64,000 bases of DNA. Source: Streptomyces sp. CG1. Lineage in GTDB: Bacteria; Actinomycetota; Actinomycetes; Streptomycetales; Streptomycetaceae. Within the stretch, counting starts at the first letter, position 1. Every line of letters starts with the position of its first letter. Positions 33,885-43,137 of the stretch are shown piece after piece. Below the pieces are notes generated by a model. The model was given only the letters and a program-made list of their open reading frames with translations, did not search any database and was not told the DNA's origin. Location: the NCBI RefSeq assembly GCF_041080625.1, contig NZ_CP163518.1, positions 7,743,501 through 7,807,500 on the forward strand. Direction: 5' to 3'. A program made the translations under genes and the position numbers.

Positions 33885-34802
33885 TCATGGTGCCGACCCT
33901 TTGGCGGTCCGGAGTGCATACGCGTCCGTGAGGGCCTTGCGGAACGCGTGTGCCGCGGGTGACGGTGGTGTGCGTTCGAGCAGGTGGATTCGCCGGGTGA
34001 CCACGGGATCGGTCAGTGGTCTGACGGCGAGCGCTTGGGAGCCGAGGAGTGGCAGGACTCCTGTCGGTACGGCGCTGACGCCGATGTCGGCCGCGACGAG
34101 TCCGGCCACCGTGGGGACTCCCCGGGCGGTGACGAGCGCGCGGGGGCTGGTGCTTGCTGCGTCGAATCCGAAGTCGGTCAGCGCGCGCACGCTGCTTCCG
34201 GGCAGCAGAGCGACGAACGGGTGCTGCGCCAGTTGTGCCCAGGTGATCTCGTCCAGGGCGGCGAGGGGACTGTCGGGGGGTGTTACGGCGACCAGTGTGT
34301 CGGTGGTGAGCAGTTGGATGTCGGCGAAGTCGGGTGCCAGGTGCGTCTGCCGGGCCTCGCACATCGCCAGATCGACGTGTCCGGCCTTGAGCATGTCCAT
34401 GCCTTCGTCGGCCGGTACGTCGAAGACGGTGACCGAACGGCCTGGTCTGCCGCGGGTGAACTCTCTGACGGCGGCCGGCAGCACGGTGGCCGCCACGGAG
34501 GGCAGCACGGCGACGGCGACTTCGCCGTTCTCGCCCGCCTGGTATCCGTCCCATTGCCGGTGAGCGCGGTCGGCGGCAGCGAGGACGCTGCGGGCGATCG
34601 CGAGGTAGGCGCGGCCGGCATCCGTCAGTTCAACCGTCCGCGTGGTGCGGGTGAACAGCGTGGCGTTCACCATGCGCTCCACGAGAGCCACAGTCCGTGA
34701 CACCATCGGCTGGCCGATGTGCAGGTCCCGGGCCGCGCCGCTGAACGAGCGGTTGCGGGCCACGGCGTCGAGGACCGCCATCTGGGACAGGGACACATTC
34801 AT
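33885..34802 (-). CDS. LysR-family regulator
   Basis: A 305-residue regulator. Residues 1-62 form the winged helix-turn-helix (LSQMAVLDAVARNRSFSGAA, QPMVSRTVALVERMV); residues 90-300 form the two-lobed periplasmic-binding-like effector domain. It is divergent from the AtuA-like operon at 34927 and presumably controls it. A CATAGGTCTATG dyad 11 bp upstream of its start is a candidate site. Confidence 0.88.
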   Translation of the reverse strand: MNVSLSQMAVLDAVARNRSFSGAARDLHIGQPMVSRTVALVERMVNATLFTRTTRTVELTDAGRAYLAIARSVLAAADRAHRQWDGYQAGENGEVAVAVLPSVAATVLPAAVREFTRGRPGRSVTVFDVPADEGMDMLKAGHVDLAMCEARQTHLAPDFADIQLLTTDTLVAVTPPDSPLAALDEITWAQLAQHPFVALLPGSSVRALTDFGFDAASTSPRALVTARGVPTVAGLVAADIGVSAVPTGVLPLLGSQALAVRPLTDPVVTRRIHLLERTPPSPAAHAFRKALTDAYALRTAKGSAP

Positions 34803-34812
34803 GCTGGCAGAG

Positions 34813-34824
34813 CATAGGTCTATG
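34813..34824. promoter_or_regulatory. Dyad in LysR / AtuA intergenic region
   Basis: CATAGGTCTATG has perfect CATAG/CTATG arms separated by two bases. It lies between the divergent LysR and AtuA-like genes, where LysR regulators normally bind. Confidence 0.45.
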
Positions 34825-34926
34825 TGGAATTGATGTCTTCTTGCAGGTAAGCGGTCGGCCTAGGGTGGGAGGCATCGCCCCGCCTGAGCGCAGGTAAACG
34901 GCCTCTATTTTACGGAAGTTGGTGTC

Positions 34927-36264
34927 ATGGGAGTCAGGACGCTCGCCGCAACCCGGATCGGCTGCGGGGCCGGGTTCGCCGGCGACCGCTTCGCCCCGGC
35001 GTCCGACCTGCTGGTCCGTGGCGGGCTCGACTACCTCGTGCTGGAGTGCCTGGCCGAGCGCACGATCGCCGCGGGCACGCTGCGCCGTCTGACGGACCCA
35101 CAGAGCGGGTACGACCCGCTCCTCGAACGACGGTTGACCCCGCTGCTTCCCGCGGTGGCCGCACAGGGCACACGGCTGGTCACCAACCTCGGCGCTGCCA
35201 ACCCTGCAGCCGCCGGCGTTGCGGCGGCCCGGCTCGCCCGGCGACTCGGACTGGAGATGACCATCGCCGTGGTGACCGGAGACGAGGTGACGGCGCTCAT
35301 GGACCCCCGTCGACCCGCGCAGGAGGACGGACGGGCCCTGGCCGGTCACGGCCGCCTGGTCGCCGCCCATGCCTACCTGGGAGCGGACGCCGTCCGCGCC
35401 GCGCTGGACACCGGTGCCGATGCGGTGATCACCGGTCGCGTCGCTGACCCCTCGCTGTTCCTCGGCTGCGTGGCGCACCATCGCGGGTGGGACCTGCGCG
35501 ACGCGGACCTGGCCGCCCACGGCACGCTGGTCGGCCACCTGCTGGAATGCGCGGGTCAGGTCACCGGCGGGTATTTCGCCGACCCGCCGCTGAGCCAGGT
35601 ACCCGATCTCGCGCACCTGGGCTTCCCCATCGCCGAGGTCACCGACACCGACGCCGTGATCACCAAGCTCCCGGACACCGGCGGCCGGGTGGACGGTGCC
35701 ACCGTCGCAGAACAGCTGGGCTACGAGATCGGCGATCCGTCGTGCTACGCCACTCCCGATGTGCGGGCCGACTTCACCGGCGTCGTCATCGAGGACCTGG
35801 GCGGCGACCGCGTACGTGTGAGCGGCGCACGGGGACGGAAGGCTCCCGAAGACCTCAAGGTCAGCGTGGGCTTCCAGGCCGGCTACCGGTGCGAGGCCGA
35901 GATCGACTACTGCGGATCCGGCGCCCGCGCACGGGCCGAACTCGCGGCGGCGGTCGTGCGCGAGCGCACCCGGGGATTCTTCCACCGCCTGCAGGAGGAC
36001 CTGCTGGGAGTCGATCCGATGGTGCAGCCGGACGGCACCCCGCTGCCGGGCTCGGGCCGGTGCCGACTGTCCATGGTCGCGCACGCGGACGACGCGGACA
36101 CGGCTGCCCGGCTCGGTGAGGAGGTCACCGCGCTGTACACCAACGGCCCCGCTGGAGGAGGAGGCGTCCGGGTGACCACCGAACCGGTCCTGGGAGTGGT
36201 GTCCAGCACCGTGCACCGCAGCGCCGCCGTCCCCACGATCGACCTGCTGGGGAGGCACCCGTGA
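34927..36264 (+). CDS. AtuA-like (DUF1446) protein
   Basis: A 445-residue protein of the acyclic terpene utilisation AtuA/DUF1446 family. IGCGAGFAGDRFAPASDLL opens it; YLVLECLAERTIA, VTNLGAANP, DAVITGRVADPSLFLG and HLLECAGQVTGGYFADPP are family landmarks. AtuA proteins are associated with citronellol/geraniol breakdown in Pseudomonas, but actinobacterial members are mostly uncharacterised, so the substrate is unknown. The next gene overlaps its stop by four bases. Confidence 0.82.
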   Translation: MGVRTLAATRIGCGAGFAGDRFAPASDLLVRGGLDYLVLECLAERTIAAGTLRRLTDPQSGYDPLLERRLTPLLPAVAAQGTRLVTNLGAANPAAAGVAAARLARRLGLEMTIAVVTGDEVTALMDPRRPAQEDGRALAGHGRLVAAHAYLGADAVRAALDTGADAVITGRVADPSLFLGCVAHHRGWDLRDADLAAHGTLVGHLLECAGQVTGGYFADPPLSQVPDLAHLGFPIAEVTDTDAVITKLPDTGGRVDGATVAEQLGYEIGDPSCYATPDVRADFTGVVIEDLGGDRVRVSGARGRKAPEDLKVSVGFQAGYRCEAEIDYCGSGARARAELAAAVVRERTRGFFHRLQEDLLGVDPMVQPDGTPLPGSGRCRLSMVAHADDADTAARLGEEVTALYTNGPAGGGGVRVTTEPVLGVVSSTVHRSAAVPTIDLLGRHP

Positions 36265-36638
36265 CTCCGGCGAGTCCACCCGGACCGACCCTGCGCGATC
36301 TGGCTCACGCGCGCGCCGGCGACAAGGGACGCAACGTGACCCTGACCGTCGTGGCCCGCAACGCGGCCAACTACCCGATGCTGCGCGCCACGCTCACCGC
36401 CGCCGCCGTACGCGAGCACCTGTCACCGCGCATCAGCGGCGACGTCCGCCGCTACGAGATGCCCGCCACCGCAACGCTGCTGTTCCTGTGCGAACGCTCT
36501 CCCGACGACTCCGTCACCACCTCGCTGCACCGCGACCGGCACGGCAAGACCCTCTCCGGCCTCCTTCTGGACCTCCCGATCCCCACCGACACGCTCACCG
36601 AACCGACCACCCCCTCCCGGCTACTGGAATCAACATGA
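36261..36638 (+). CDS. AtuA-associated small protein (AtuA C-terminal-type domain)
   Basis: A 125-residue protein. LRDLAHARAGDKGRNVTLTVVARN matches the start of the separate C-terminal domain that accompanies AtuA-like proteins, here encoded by its own gene. GTG 36261 overlaps the AtuA-like stop (GTGA), and its own stop overlaps the esterase ATG, so all three are coupled. It probably forms a complex with the AtuA-like protein. Confidence 0.75.
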   Translation: MTPASPPGPTLRDLAHARAGDKGRNVTLTVVARNAANYPMLRATLTAAAVREHLSPRISGDVRRYEMPATATLLFLCERSPDDSVTTSLHRDRHGKTLSGLLLDLPIPTDTLTEPTTPSRLLEST

Positions 36639-37537
36639 CCGCACCCGACGTGCCCGCGACCCCGCAGACCCTCCAGGTCCAGGGCAAGACCCGCACACTG
36701 ACCGTCGTCGGCCGAACGGGCCGGCAGCCGAAGCCGATCGTCCTCCTGCTGCACGGCTCCAACCAGACCGCTGCCAAACTACGATCCTTCACCGCACATG
36801 CCTTCGACCGCCTCGCCGCTGACGACGCAGCCGTGCTCGCCTATCTCGACGGCTACAAGCAGCACTGGAACGACGCCCGCATCTCCAACCGGTTCGCCGC
36901 CCGCACCGAGCGATACGACGACGTCGCCTTCGTACGCGACGCCATCGACCTGATGGTGCGTCGCCACGGCGGTGACCCCTCCAGGGTGTACGTGGTCGGG
37001 TTCTCCAACGGCGGACAGATGGCGATCCGCCTCGTCCACGAGATCCCCGCCCTCCTGGCCGGCGCCGCGGTGATCTCCGCCACCCAGCCGGCCGACGAGA
37101 ATTTCGCCCCCACCAATCCCGTACACCACCCACTGCCGATCATGCTCGTCCACGGCACCAAGGACCCGCTCGTGCCCTACGGCGGCGGTATGGCCAGCAT
37201 GTGGGGCCTGCGCCCTCGGGGCCTTGGCCTGTCGGCACCCCAGACCGCCCACTACTACGCTCAGCGCAACCAGATCAGTGCCGAACCGGTCACCGAACAG
37301 GTCGGCGAAATAGAGCGCGGCGGCAGCCGGGGTACCAGGACCTCCGTGACGGCGCTTCACTATCGCCAGCCCGGGCGCCAGCCCATCTCCCTCTACACAG
37401 TCAACGGCGGCGGCCACACCATCCCCGGCACCAAGAAGGCACCCTTCCTCATGGGCCGCACCGACCTGACCTTCGACACGGTCGCCGCCGTCGCCGCCTT
37501 CCACGCCCTGCCCGTCGGCGCCAAACATCCCGTGTAA
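36635..37537 (+). CDS. Alpha/beta-hydrolase esterase (PHB depolymerase/LpqC-like)
   Basis: A 300-residue hydrolase without signal peptide. LLLHGSNQ forms the oxyanion region, GFSNGG carries nucleophile S124, MLVHGTKDPLVPYGGG holds the acid, and NGGGHTIPG the histidine. The arrangement matches the polyhydroxybutyrate-depolymerase/feruloyl-esterase-like group. As third gene of the LysR-controlled operon it may hydrolyse an ester intermediate of the AtuA pathway. Confidence 0.83.
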   Translation: MTAPDVPATPQTLQVQGKTRTLTVVGRTGRQPKPIVLLLHGSNQTAAKLRSFTAHAFDRLAADDAAVLAYLDGYKQHWNDARISNRFAARTERYDDVAFVRDAIDLMVRRHGGDPSRVYVVGFSNGGQMAIRLVHEIPALLAGAAVISATQPADENFAPTNPVHHPLPIMLVHGTKDPLVPYGGGMASMWGLRPRGLGLSAPQTAHYYAQRNQISAEPVTEQVGEIERGGSRGTRTSVTALHYRQPGRQPISLYTVNGGGHTIPGTKKAPFLMGRTDLTFDTVAAVAAFHALPVGAKHPV

Positions 37538-37667
37538 CCCTCTGGCAGCGGCGTCTTGGCCTGCACGCCCTCGCCACGTCGGCAGGGCGAAGGTCGGTTC
37601 GCCGCGAATCACCCAGTCGCATCGTCTCTCTCCGGCACGATCCGCCTGCCCCGTATCGGAGCGAACC

Positions 37668-37889
37668 GTGTCCGTGTCCGGACCCAACCTGTCCCGCCGC
37701 GCTATCGGCGGCACTGTCGGATCTGTTGCGGCTGCCGCCGTGATCGGTGTGTCCGTGCAGCCGCCGCGGCGTCCGCGGCATCGGCAGCCGTCAGGAAACG
37801 GTCTCCGCGAAGGCGAAGCCTCATACAAGAGGCTGCTCTACTACGCGCGGATCATCACGGAGCGGGCGAGCGGATTTCATCGGACGTGA
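37668..37889 (+). pseudogene. Fragment of a Tat-exported protein
   Basis: A 73-residue frame from GTG 37668 begins with NLSRRAIGGTVGSVAAAAVIG, a twin-arginine-type signal peptide, then loses recognisable content after about 30 residues. It is probably the 5' remnant of a secreted enzyme gene; a short genuine gene is less likely. No ribosome site stands out. Confidence 0.4.
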
Positions 37890-38033
37890 GCATGCGCAGC
37901 CCTGTCTGCAGAGCCTCAACTTCAGCACTCCGCACTGGCCCTCGATCGCCGACAGCGACCCCAAGGAGCCCGCCTGTCCAGAACAGCTCCACCGCGAACT
38001 CCCGCCGGAGGAAGCCGAGTACGTCCTCACGAG

Positions 38034-38145
38034 GACATTGAACCGTTTGGCTCCCCTTCCCGTCTGCCCGGTCGATGCGGCACCTCGACGAGAAGTGCCG
38101 CGTGGTGGCACAGCCCCTTACAAGTACCCACTGAAAGGTCTCGAA
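38034..38145 (+). repeat. Leader segment shared with the second lipoprotein gene
   Basis: From GACATTGAACCGTTTGG to the lipoprotein start, this leader is clearly similar to the leader of the paralogous gene at 57309-57941. GACATTGAACC, GGTGGCACAG and CTGAAAGG / ATGAAAGG elements are conserved in order. The duplication therefore included the 5' untranslated region and perhaps the promoter. Confidence 0.65.
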
Positions 38146-38778
38146 GTGACGTCAGAGAGCTACAGGAACAAGGCCGTCCGTTCTATCGCCGGGGCCGCGC
38201 TCGTCGCGACCGTCGCGGGTGTCGCGGGATGCTCGAAGAGCACGGACTCCGCCACGGACAAGAAGCCGAACGCGAGCAGTCGGACGGCTGACCCCGAAAC
38301 GTCACACACGGGAAGCGGCTCGGCAGCCTCGCAGCCCTCGATCCAACACCAGCCCACAGCCGAGGGTGCGGTCGCCGCGTGGGTCACCGCGATCATCAAG
38401 GGCCAGCCGAAGCAGGCGTGCCTGGTGATGGCATTTCCGGCCACCGATTCGCAGCCCGCTCAGGTCGGCACTCCGGCGATGTGCAACAGCAACACGCCCG
38501 AGGTACGGAATATGCAGGACAACATCGGGAAGTTCCGCACTTCGTTCACGCCCAAGGGGACCACGGGCGACCCGAAGGTGGACGTCGCGCAGGTACTGGT
38601 CACCGGTGACAAGGCGGTGGTGCCCGCTGGCAAGGTCACCGTCGACGGGCAGCCCCTCGACAAGGTCATCCTGTCCAACTCCACCGGAGTGAAGCCAGGG
38701 CAGTTGGACGCCAAGATAGAGTCCGCCAAGGTCGACGGCGCCTGGTGCGTGACCAACTTCGACCTCCACGTCGGCTGA
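38146..38778 (+). CDS. Secreted lipoprotein (paralogue A)
   Basis: A 210-residue lipoprotein. The N terminus RNKAVRSIAGAALVATVAG is followed by the lipobox AGC at about residue 29. After a Ser/Thr/Pro-rich linker of about 40 residues, a conserved domain starts at EGAVAAWVTAIIKGQPKQAC, with a second Cys in PAMCNSNTPEV. The domain resembles DUF4878/NTF2-like lumazine-binding-type lipoprotein domains in layout, but I cannot assign a family. It is roughly 70 percent identical by eye to the protein encoded at 57309. GTG 38146 has GAAAGG upstream. Confidence 0.82.
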   Translation: MTSESYRNKAVRSIAGAALVATVAGVAGCSKSTDSATDKKPNASSRTADPETSHTGSGSAASQPSIQHQPTAEGAVAAWVTAIIKGQPKQACLVMAFPATDSQPAQVGTPAMCNSNTPEVRNMQDNIGKFRTSFTPKGTTGDPKVDVAQVLVTGDKAVVPAGKVTVDGQPLDKVILSNSTGVKPGQLDAKIESAKVDGAWCVTNFDLHVG

Positions 38779-38920
38779 CGGGGCGATCGGAAGGTCATGT
38801 GCGGACGGGGTAGGGCGACGTGAAGCATCCCTCGACCGCTTTCGGTGTGGTTGACGTCCCCCGCCCGGTGGTTCGCGCGCAGAGCGCACAACCGGCGCAG
38901 GGCGATGGCGGACAGCACGT

Positions 38921-39572
38921 TCACACCAGGATGACGTCGGGCCCCAGCCGATCCTGGCGATGGGCCTCCGGCCGCGGCGACGAAGTGTCGGTGACGATGG
39001 CTTCAAAATCCCGCACCTCGGCGAAGCGACACAAGCTGACCGCGCCGAACTCGCTGTGTGGCTTTGTTCACGAGAACCGGTTCCGGCACAGGTTGTGTGG
39101 AACCGCCCGTCGTCCTGTGAGGCCGTAGTCGGGTACGGCCTCAGCGTTCGCGGTGGCCGACGAGGCAGTGACCACGGCCAGCCGGTGCCAGTGCGGCAGA
39201 GCCGCGGCGATCAGCTGCGGGGTGAATCTCTCGTGGATGAAGACGGTCTGCGCATCACCCACGAGGTCGGGGGCCGCAGCGGCTGTCCGGGCCTTCTGCG
39301 GCACATACCGGGTGGTGCGCACGGCGAAGGCGGTCTCGAACCTGGCGCTTTCCGCCGAAAGGAACTTCCATGCGTCTTCCGCACCAGACCCTTCTCCTCA
39401 AGCATGAGTAGATCGCGCCGCACTGCTGGAGGGGGGCACTCCCAACTCCATGGCGAGCGCGGAGACATCGACCGAGCCGCTGCGCCGGGCAATCTCAAGT
39501 GCCCGGCGCCGTCGATCGTCCGAGTCCACGACGTCGTCGCCTTCGACGGGGTGATCCCGGAATGTCAGTCAC
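38921..39572 (-). pseudogene. DeoR-family regulator, inactivated (copy 1)
   Basis: Pieces of a DeoR regulator appear in three frames: RRRALEIARRSGSVDVSALA and VRRDLLMLEEKGLVRKTHG (helix-turn-helix), then VPQKARTAAAAPDLVGDAQT, FIHERFTPQLIAAALPHWHR and VVTASSATANAEAVPDYGL, and finally FGAVSLCRFAEVRDFEAIVT near the C terminus. Frameshifts near 39435 and 39365, and an internal deletion near 39075, destroy the gene. A related remnant lies at 44440. Confidence 0.78.
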
Positions 39573-39639
39573 ATCCTCCTGGGTGTGCAATCGTTCCCGC
39601 ATGCATACGAACGGGCAGGGTCCGGGCCCGCGGTGAGGG

Positions 39640-40030
39640 GGAAAGGGGGCGCCTGGCGGACAGTTTCATCATTGCCGCGCCAATCGAGTGGGGCAGCCGT
39701 CGGCCGCGTACGGACAGTCGGTCGACGAACTCGTACGTGGTGCCGCCGGAGTCACAGCCGACCAGTGTCCCGCGTCCGCGCCGGTACTTCTCCGGCGGCT
39801 GTGCGGGAGCCGGGCGGGTGTCGGTGATGTGGGCGGCGGCGGTCTCGGAGCCCGCGTCGCCGGGCCCCAGCAGACCTGCGACCGGCTCCCCGGCCCTTCC
39901 TCGGCCGTGGCCGGCGAAGCCTGCCAAGCGGTAGTGCTCGAAAGCCTACTTCCAGGTTGGAGCGGCGTTCAGCTTCGCGGAGTGCGCGATCGTCACAATG
40001 CCGTCGACGTTCGGGATCACCGTGTCATAC
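39640..40030 (-). pseudogene. IS1380-family transposase remnant
   Basis: A minus-strand frame contains DGIVTIAHSAKLNAAPTWK, then a stop codon where the family has Lys, then AGEPVAGLLGPGDAGSETAA and PEKYRRGRGTLVGCDSGGTT. These are the central DDE-region motifs of IS1380-type transposases. Both ends are missing. The fragment abuts the DeoR remnant. Confidence 0.6.
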
Positions 40031-40217
40031 GTCCTTGCGGAATTCGGACGGGGGTACGGCGCGGCCTGACCCGTGCCCCGCCTGCGGCGAGCGTGGCGAT
40101 CGGCCGGGGCCGTCGGCTCCGAGGCCGCCGGTCCGAACGCGGCCGGATCGGCCCGCGCCGCGTCGGCGTCGCAGGTGACCCTTTACGCGAGGGCGCTGTC
40201 ATTCACCGGTGCCGCGG

Positions 40218-40808
40218 TCATCGCGGTTGGCGCAGTCCTGCGATGAGGAGTTCGACCAGTCGACGTGCGTCGTAGCGGGGGTCGCTGTCGGCGCCTATGC
40301 AGAGGTTTCCGATGCCGCGCATGAGTTGGTAGGCGTTGAGGTCGCAGCGGATCTCGCCGGAGGCGGCGGCAGCGTCGAGGAGCTGGGTGCACACAGGCAG
40401 GAGGCGGTCGAGGAAGTAGGCGTGCAGCGTCTCGAAGCCGGCGTTGTCGGTCTGCAGCGCGGCGGCGAGTCCGTGTTTGGTGACCAGGAAATCGACGAAA
40501 AGGTCGACCCACCGTCCGAGGGCGGCGTGCGGTGTCGGGCTGGCTGCCAGCAGGGCCGGGCCGGCCTCGGCGCAGGCGTCGACCTGGTGCTGGTAGACGG
40601 CGATGATGAGGTCTGCCCGAGTCGGGAAGTGCCGGTAGATCGTGCCCAGCCCGACGCCGGCCTTGGCCGCGATGTCACGTACCGGCGCTTCCACGCCCGA
40701 CGTGACGAAGACCGCGGCGGCCGCGTCGAGCAACGTCTCTTTGTTGCGCCGGGCGTCCCTGCGCTTGGACTGGGCTGCGGGTCCCGCGCCCTCGTCGCTG
40801 TTGTTCAC
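40218..40808 (-). CDS. TetR-family regulator
   Basis: A 196-residue regulator. The helix-turn-helix lies at about residues 22-65 (LLDAAAAVFVTSGVEAPVRD, VGLGTIYRHFPTRADLI), followed by a C-terminal ligand domain of the AcrR/SCO1712 kind. GTG 40808, with GGAGGAA upstream, is chosen over longer starts because those would place coding sequence across the operator-like dyads at 40843-40878. Divergent from the aldo/keto reductase gene, which it presumably represses. Confidence 0.87.
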   Translation of the reverse strand: MNNSDEGAGPAAQSKRRDARRNKETLLDAAAAVFVTSGVEAPVRDIAAKAGVGLGTIYRHFPTRADLIIAVYQHQVDACAEAGPALLAASPTPHAALGRWVDLFVDFLVTKHGLAAALQTDNAGFETLHAYFLDRLLPVCTQLLDAAAASGEIRCDLNAYQLMRGIGNLCIGADSDPRYDARRLVELLIAGLRQPR

Positions 40809-40842
40809 CGCGCCACTTCCTCCACAGTCGAGCTTGTCAAAC

Positions 40843-40878
40843 GGAACCATGTTCCGTATCGTTCCGGAACGAGGTTCC
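40843..40878. promoter_or_regulatory. Clustered GGAAC/GTTCC operators
   Basis: GGAACCATGTTCC, then CGTTCCGGAACG, then GGAACGAGGTTCC follow each other within 36 bp, sharing half-sites at regular spacing. They sit between the divergent tetR and aldo/keto reductase genes and fit cooperative binding by two TetR dimers. Confidence 0.6.
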
Positions 40879-40962
40879 GTTTGCTCATGATGCCAGAGCA
40901 CGGGCCCCGCAACCAAGCCATGCATCGCCACCACGCTTCACCCGTAATGGAGGAACACGGTC

Positions 40963-41982
40963 ATGCAGTACCGCACCTTGGGCCGCACCGGTGTGCAGGT
41001 CAGCTCCCTCGGGCTCGGCGCGATGAACTTCGGCACGATGGGGCGGACCACCCAGGACGAGGCCACCGCCATCGTCGACGCCGCTCTTGAGGCCGGGATC
41101 AACCTCATCGACACCGCCGACGTGTACAGCACCGGCGAGTCGGAGGAGATGGTCGGCAAAGCCATCGCCGGCCGCCGCGACGACATCGTCCTGGCCACGA
41201 AGGCGGGCCTGCCGATGGGCGACGAGCGCAACCACCGGGGCAGTTCGCGTCGCTGGCTGGTCACCGAGCTGGACAACAGCCTGCGCAGGCTCGGTGTCGA
41301 CCACGTCGACCTCTACCAGATCCACCGCTGGGACCCGAGCACCAGCGACGAGGAGACGCTCTCGGCGTTGACCGACCTGCAACGCGCGGGAAAGATCCGC
41401 CACTTCGGCTCCTCGACCTTCCCGGCACACCGCATCGTGCAAGCCCAGTGGGCTGCCCGCGAGCACCACCTGGGCCGCTACGTCACCGAACAGCCCAGCT
41501 ACTCGATCCTGCAGCGCGGGATCGAGACCCATGTCCTGCCCATGACCGAGCAGTACGGGCTCGGGGTACTGGTGTGGAGCCCGCTGGCCTCGGGCTGGCT
41601 GTCGGGTGCGATCCGCGAGGGCCGGTCCATCGCCACCAGCCGCTCGACGTTCATGCCGCAACGCTTCGACACCTCCGTCCCCGCCAACCGGGCCAAGCTC
41701 GACGCCGTCGAGCAGTTGGCCGAGGTCGCCGACGAGGCCGGCCTGACCATGATCCAGCTCGCGCTGGGATTCGTGACCGCGCATCCCGCCGTGACCAGCG
41801 CGCTCATCGGCCCCCGCACGCTGGACCACCTGCACTCGCAGCTCGCCGCCGCAGACACCGTGCTCTCCGCCGACGTGCTCGACGCCATCGACACCATCGT
41901 CGCCCCCGGTGTCGACCTGGCCGCGCACGAGAAGAACGACACCCCGCCCGCCCTGCTCGACCTGGCACTGCGGCGCCGCTGA
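40963..41982 (+). CDS. Aldo/keto reductase
   Basis: A 339-residue NADPH-dependent (beta/alpha)8-barrel reductase. The catalytic tetrad is complete: D50, Y55, K80 and H121. C-terminal cofactor segments include SALIGPRTLDHLHSQLAA. It belongs to the YajO/PhdYeiM-like group. ATG 40963 has GGAGGAA about eleven bases upstream. It forms a unit with the hydrolase gene 52 bp downstream, under the divergent TetR regulator. Likely acts on aldehydes or ketones; substrate unknown. Confidence 0.9.
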   Translation: MQYRTLGRTGVQVSSLGLGAMNFGTMGRTTQDEATAIVDAALEAGINLIDTADVYSTGESEEMVGKAIAGRRDDIVLATKAGLPMGDERNHRGSSRRWLVTELDNSLRRLGVDHVDLYQIHRWDPSTSDEETLSALTDLQRAGKIRHFGSSTFPAHRIVQAQWAAREHHLGRYVTEQPSYSILQRGIETHVLPMTEQYGLGVLVWSPLASGWLSGAIREGRSIATSRSTFMPQRFDTSVPANRAKLDAVEQLAEVADEAGLTMIQLALGFVTAHPAVTSALIGPRTLDHLHSQLAAADTVLSADVLDAIDTIVAPGVDLAAHEKNDTPPALLDLALRRR

Positions 41983-42034
41983 CCGCCGAGCCCGCCCCGC
42001 CAATCACCCGAAGCAGCAGAACGGAAGTACGTCC

Positions 42035-42976
42035 ATGCCTGACTCGCGCATCGCGAACACGCAGAGGACCACGAGTGCGTCCTCTGCCATCGTGTCCGTG
42101 AAACCGGTCGTCCTGTCCGCCCCAGGCCGTGGTGAGGACCTCCAGGTCCGCGTGTCCGCGCCCGCGACCGGCGACGACTTGCCCGTCGTCGTCTTCTCGC
42201 ACGGCTTCGGCTGGTCGATGAACGGATACGCCCCGCTGGCGGACTTCTGGGCCGCTCACGGGTTCGTGGTCCTGCAGCCCACCCACCTTGATTCAAGGAC
42301 GCTCGGCCTTCCTGCCGAGGACCCCCGTACGCCGGGGATCTGGCGCTTGCGTATCGAGGACCTCAAGCGCGTACTGGACGGGCTTGAGGTGCTGGAAGCC
42401 TCCGTGCCGGGCCTCAGCGGGCGCCTCGACCCCAGCCGCGTCGCTGTAGCGGGCCACTCCTGGGGAGCCCAGACGGCGAGCACACTGCTGGGCGCACGCA
42501 TCCTGGACTCCGACGGCGTTCCCGGCGAGGACATGTCGGACCCGCGCGTCACGGTGGGTGTACTGCTCGCCCTGACCGGCCTGGGCGACGACCTGACCCC
42601 GTTCGCCGCCCAGAACTTCCCCTTCATGAAGCCGTCCTTCGACACCATGACCACACCGGCTCTCATCGTCGCCGGGGACCGCGACCAGTCCCCGCTGTCC
42701 ACGCGCGGACCGGACTGGTTCACCGACCCCTACACCTACAGCCCAGGGAGCAAAAGCCTGCTCACGCTGTTCGGGGCAGAGCACTCGCTCGGCGGCATCG
42801 CCGGATACGAGGTCGCCGAAACAACGGACGAGAGTCCCGCGCGCGTCGCTCTGATCCAGCAGCTCACCACCGCCTTCCTGCGCAGCGCCCTCCACCCCGA
42901 GGACACCGGCTGGCAAGCGGCAGCCACCGCGCTGGAGGAACACCCCGACCCGCTGGGGAAGCTGAAGACGAAGTAG
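42035..42976 (+). CDS. Alpha/beta hydrolase (chlorophyllase/PAF-AH-like)
   Basis: A 313-residue hydrolase. VVFSHGFGWSMNGYAPLAD gives the oxyanion loop, AGHSWGAQTA the nucleophile elbow, IVAGDRDQSP the acid, and FGAEHSLGG the histidine. The layout matches the chlorophyllase-like/dienelactone-hydrolase-related family. No signal peptide. Cotranscription with the aldo/keto reductase suggests detoxification or catabolism of an ester or aldehyde sensed by the TetR regulator. Confidence 0.83.
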   Translation: MPDSRIANTQRTTSASSAIVSVKPVVLSAPGRGEDLQVRVSAPATGDDLPVVVFSHGFGWSMNGYAPLADFWAAHGFVVLQPTHLDSRTLGLPAEDPRTPGIWRLRIEDLKRVLDGLEVLEASVPGLSGRLDPSRVAVAGHSWGAQTASTLLGARILDSDGVPGEDMSDPRVTVGVLLALTGLGDDLTPFAAQNFPFMKPSFDTMTTPALIVAGDRDQSPLSTRGPDWFTDPYTYSPGSKSLLTLFGAEHSLGGIAGYEVAETTDESPARVALIQQLTTAFLRSALHPEDTGWQAAATALEEHPDPLGKLKTK

Positions 42977-43137
42977 ACGAGCCTCACCAGGACCCGCCCC
43001 GCCTCAGGCGCCGGAGACCAGGAACACGTGGCGTTCGATCACCTCATGCCGATCGCCGGACACCCACGCGGGGTGACCTGCGAGGCTGACCACTGTCCTC
43101 GGCCCTCGCCTCACACACCGGGCGACCGGGTCTGGGC

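Noticed and set aside
36779..37828. A 349-residue minus-strand frame opposite the esterase gene
   Set aside because: Shadow of the esterase gene, which has a full catalytic triad and coupled start.
38960..39934. A 324-residue plus-strand frame across the DeoR and IS1380 remnants
   Set aside because: The minus strand carries recognisable DeoR and transposase motifs over the same bases, so the plus frame is a shadow.
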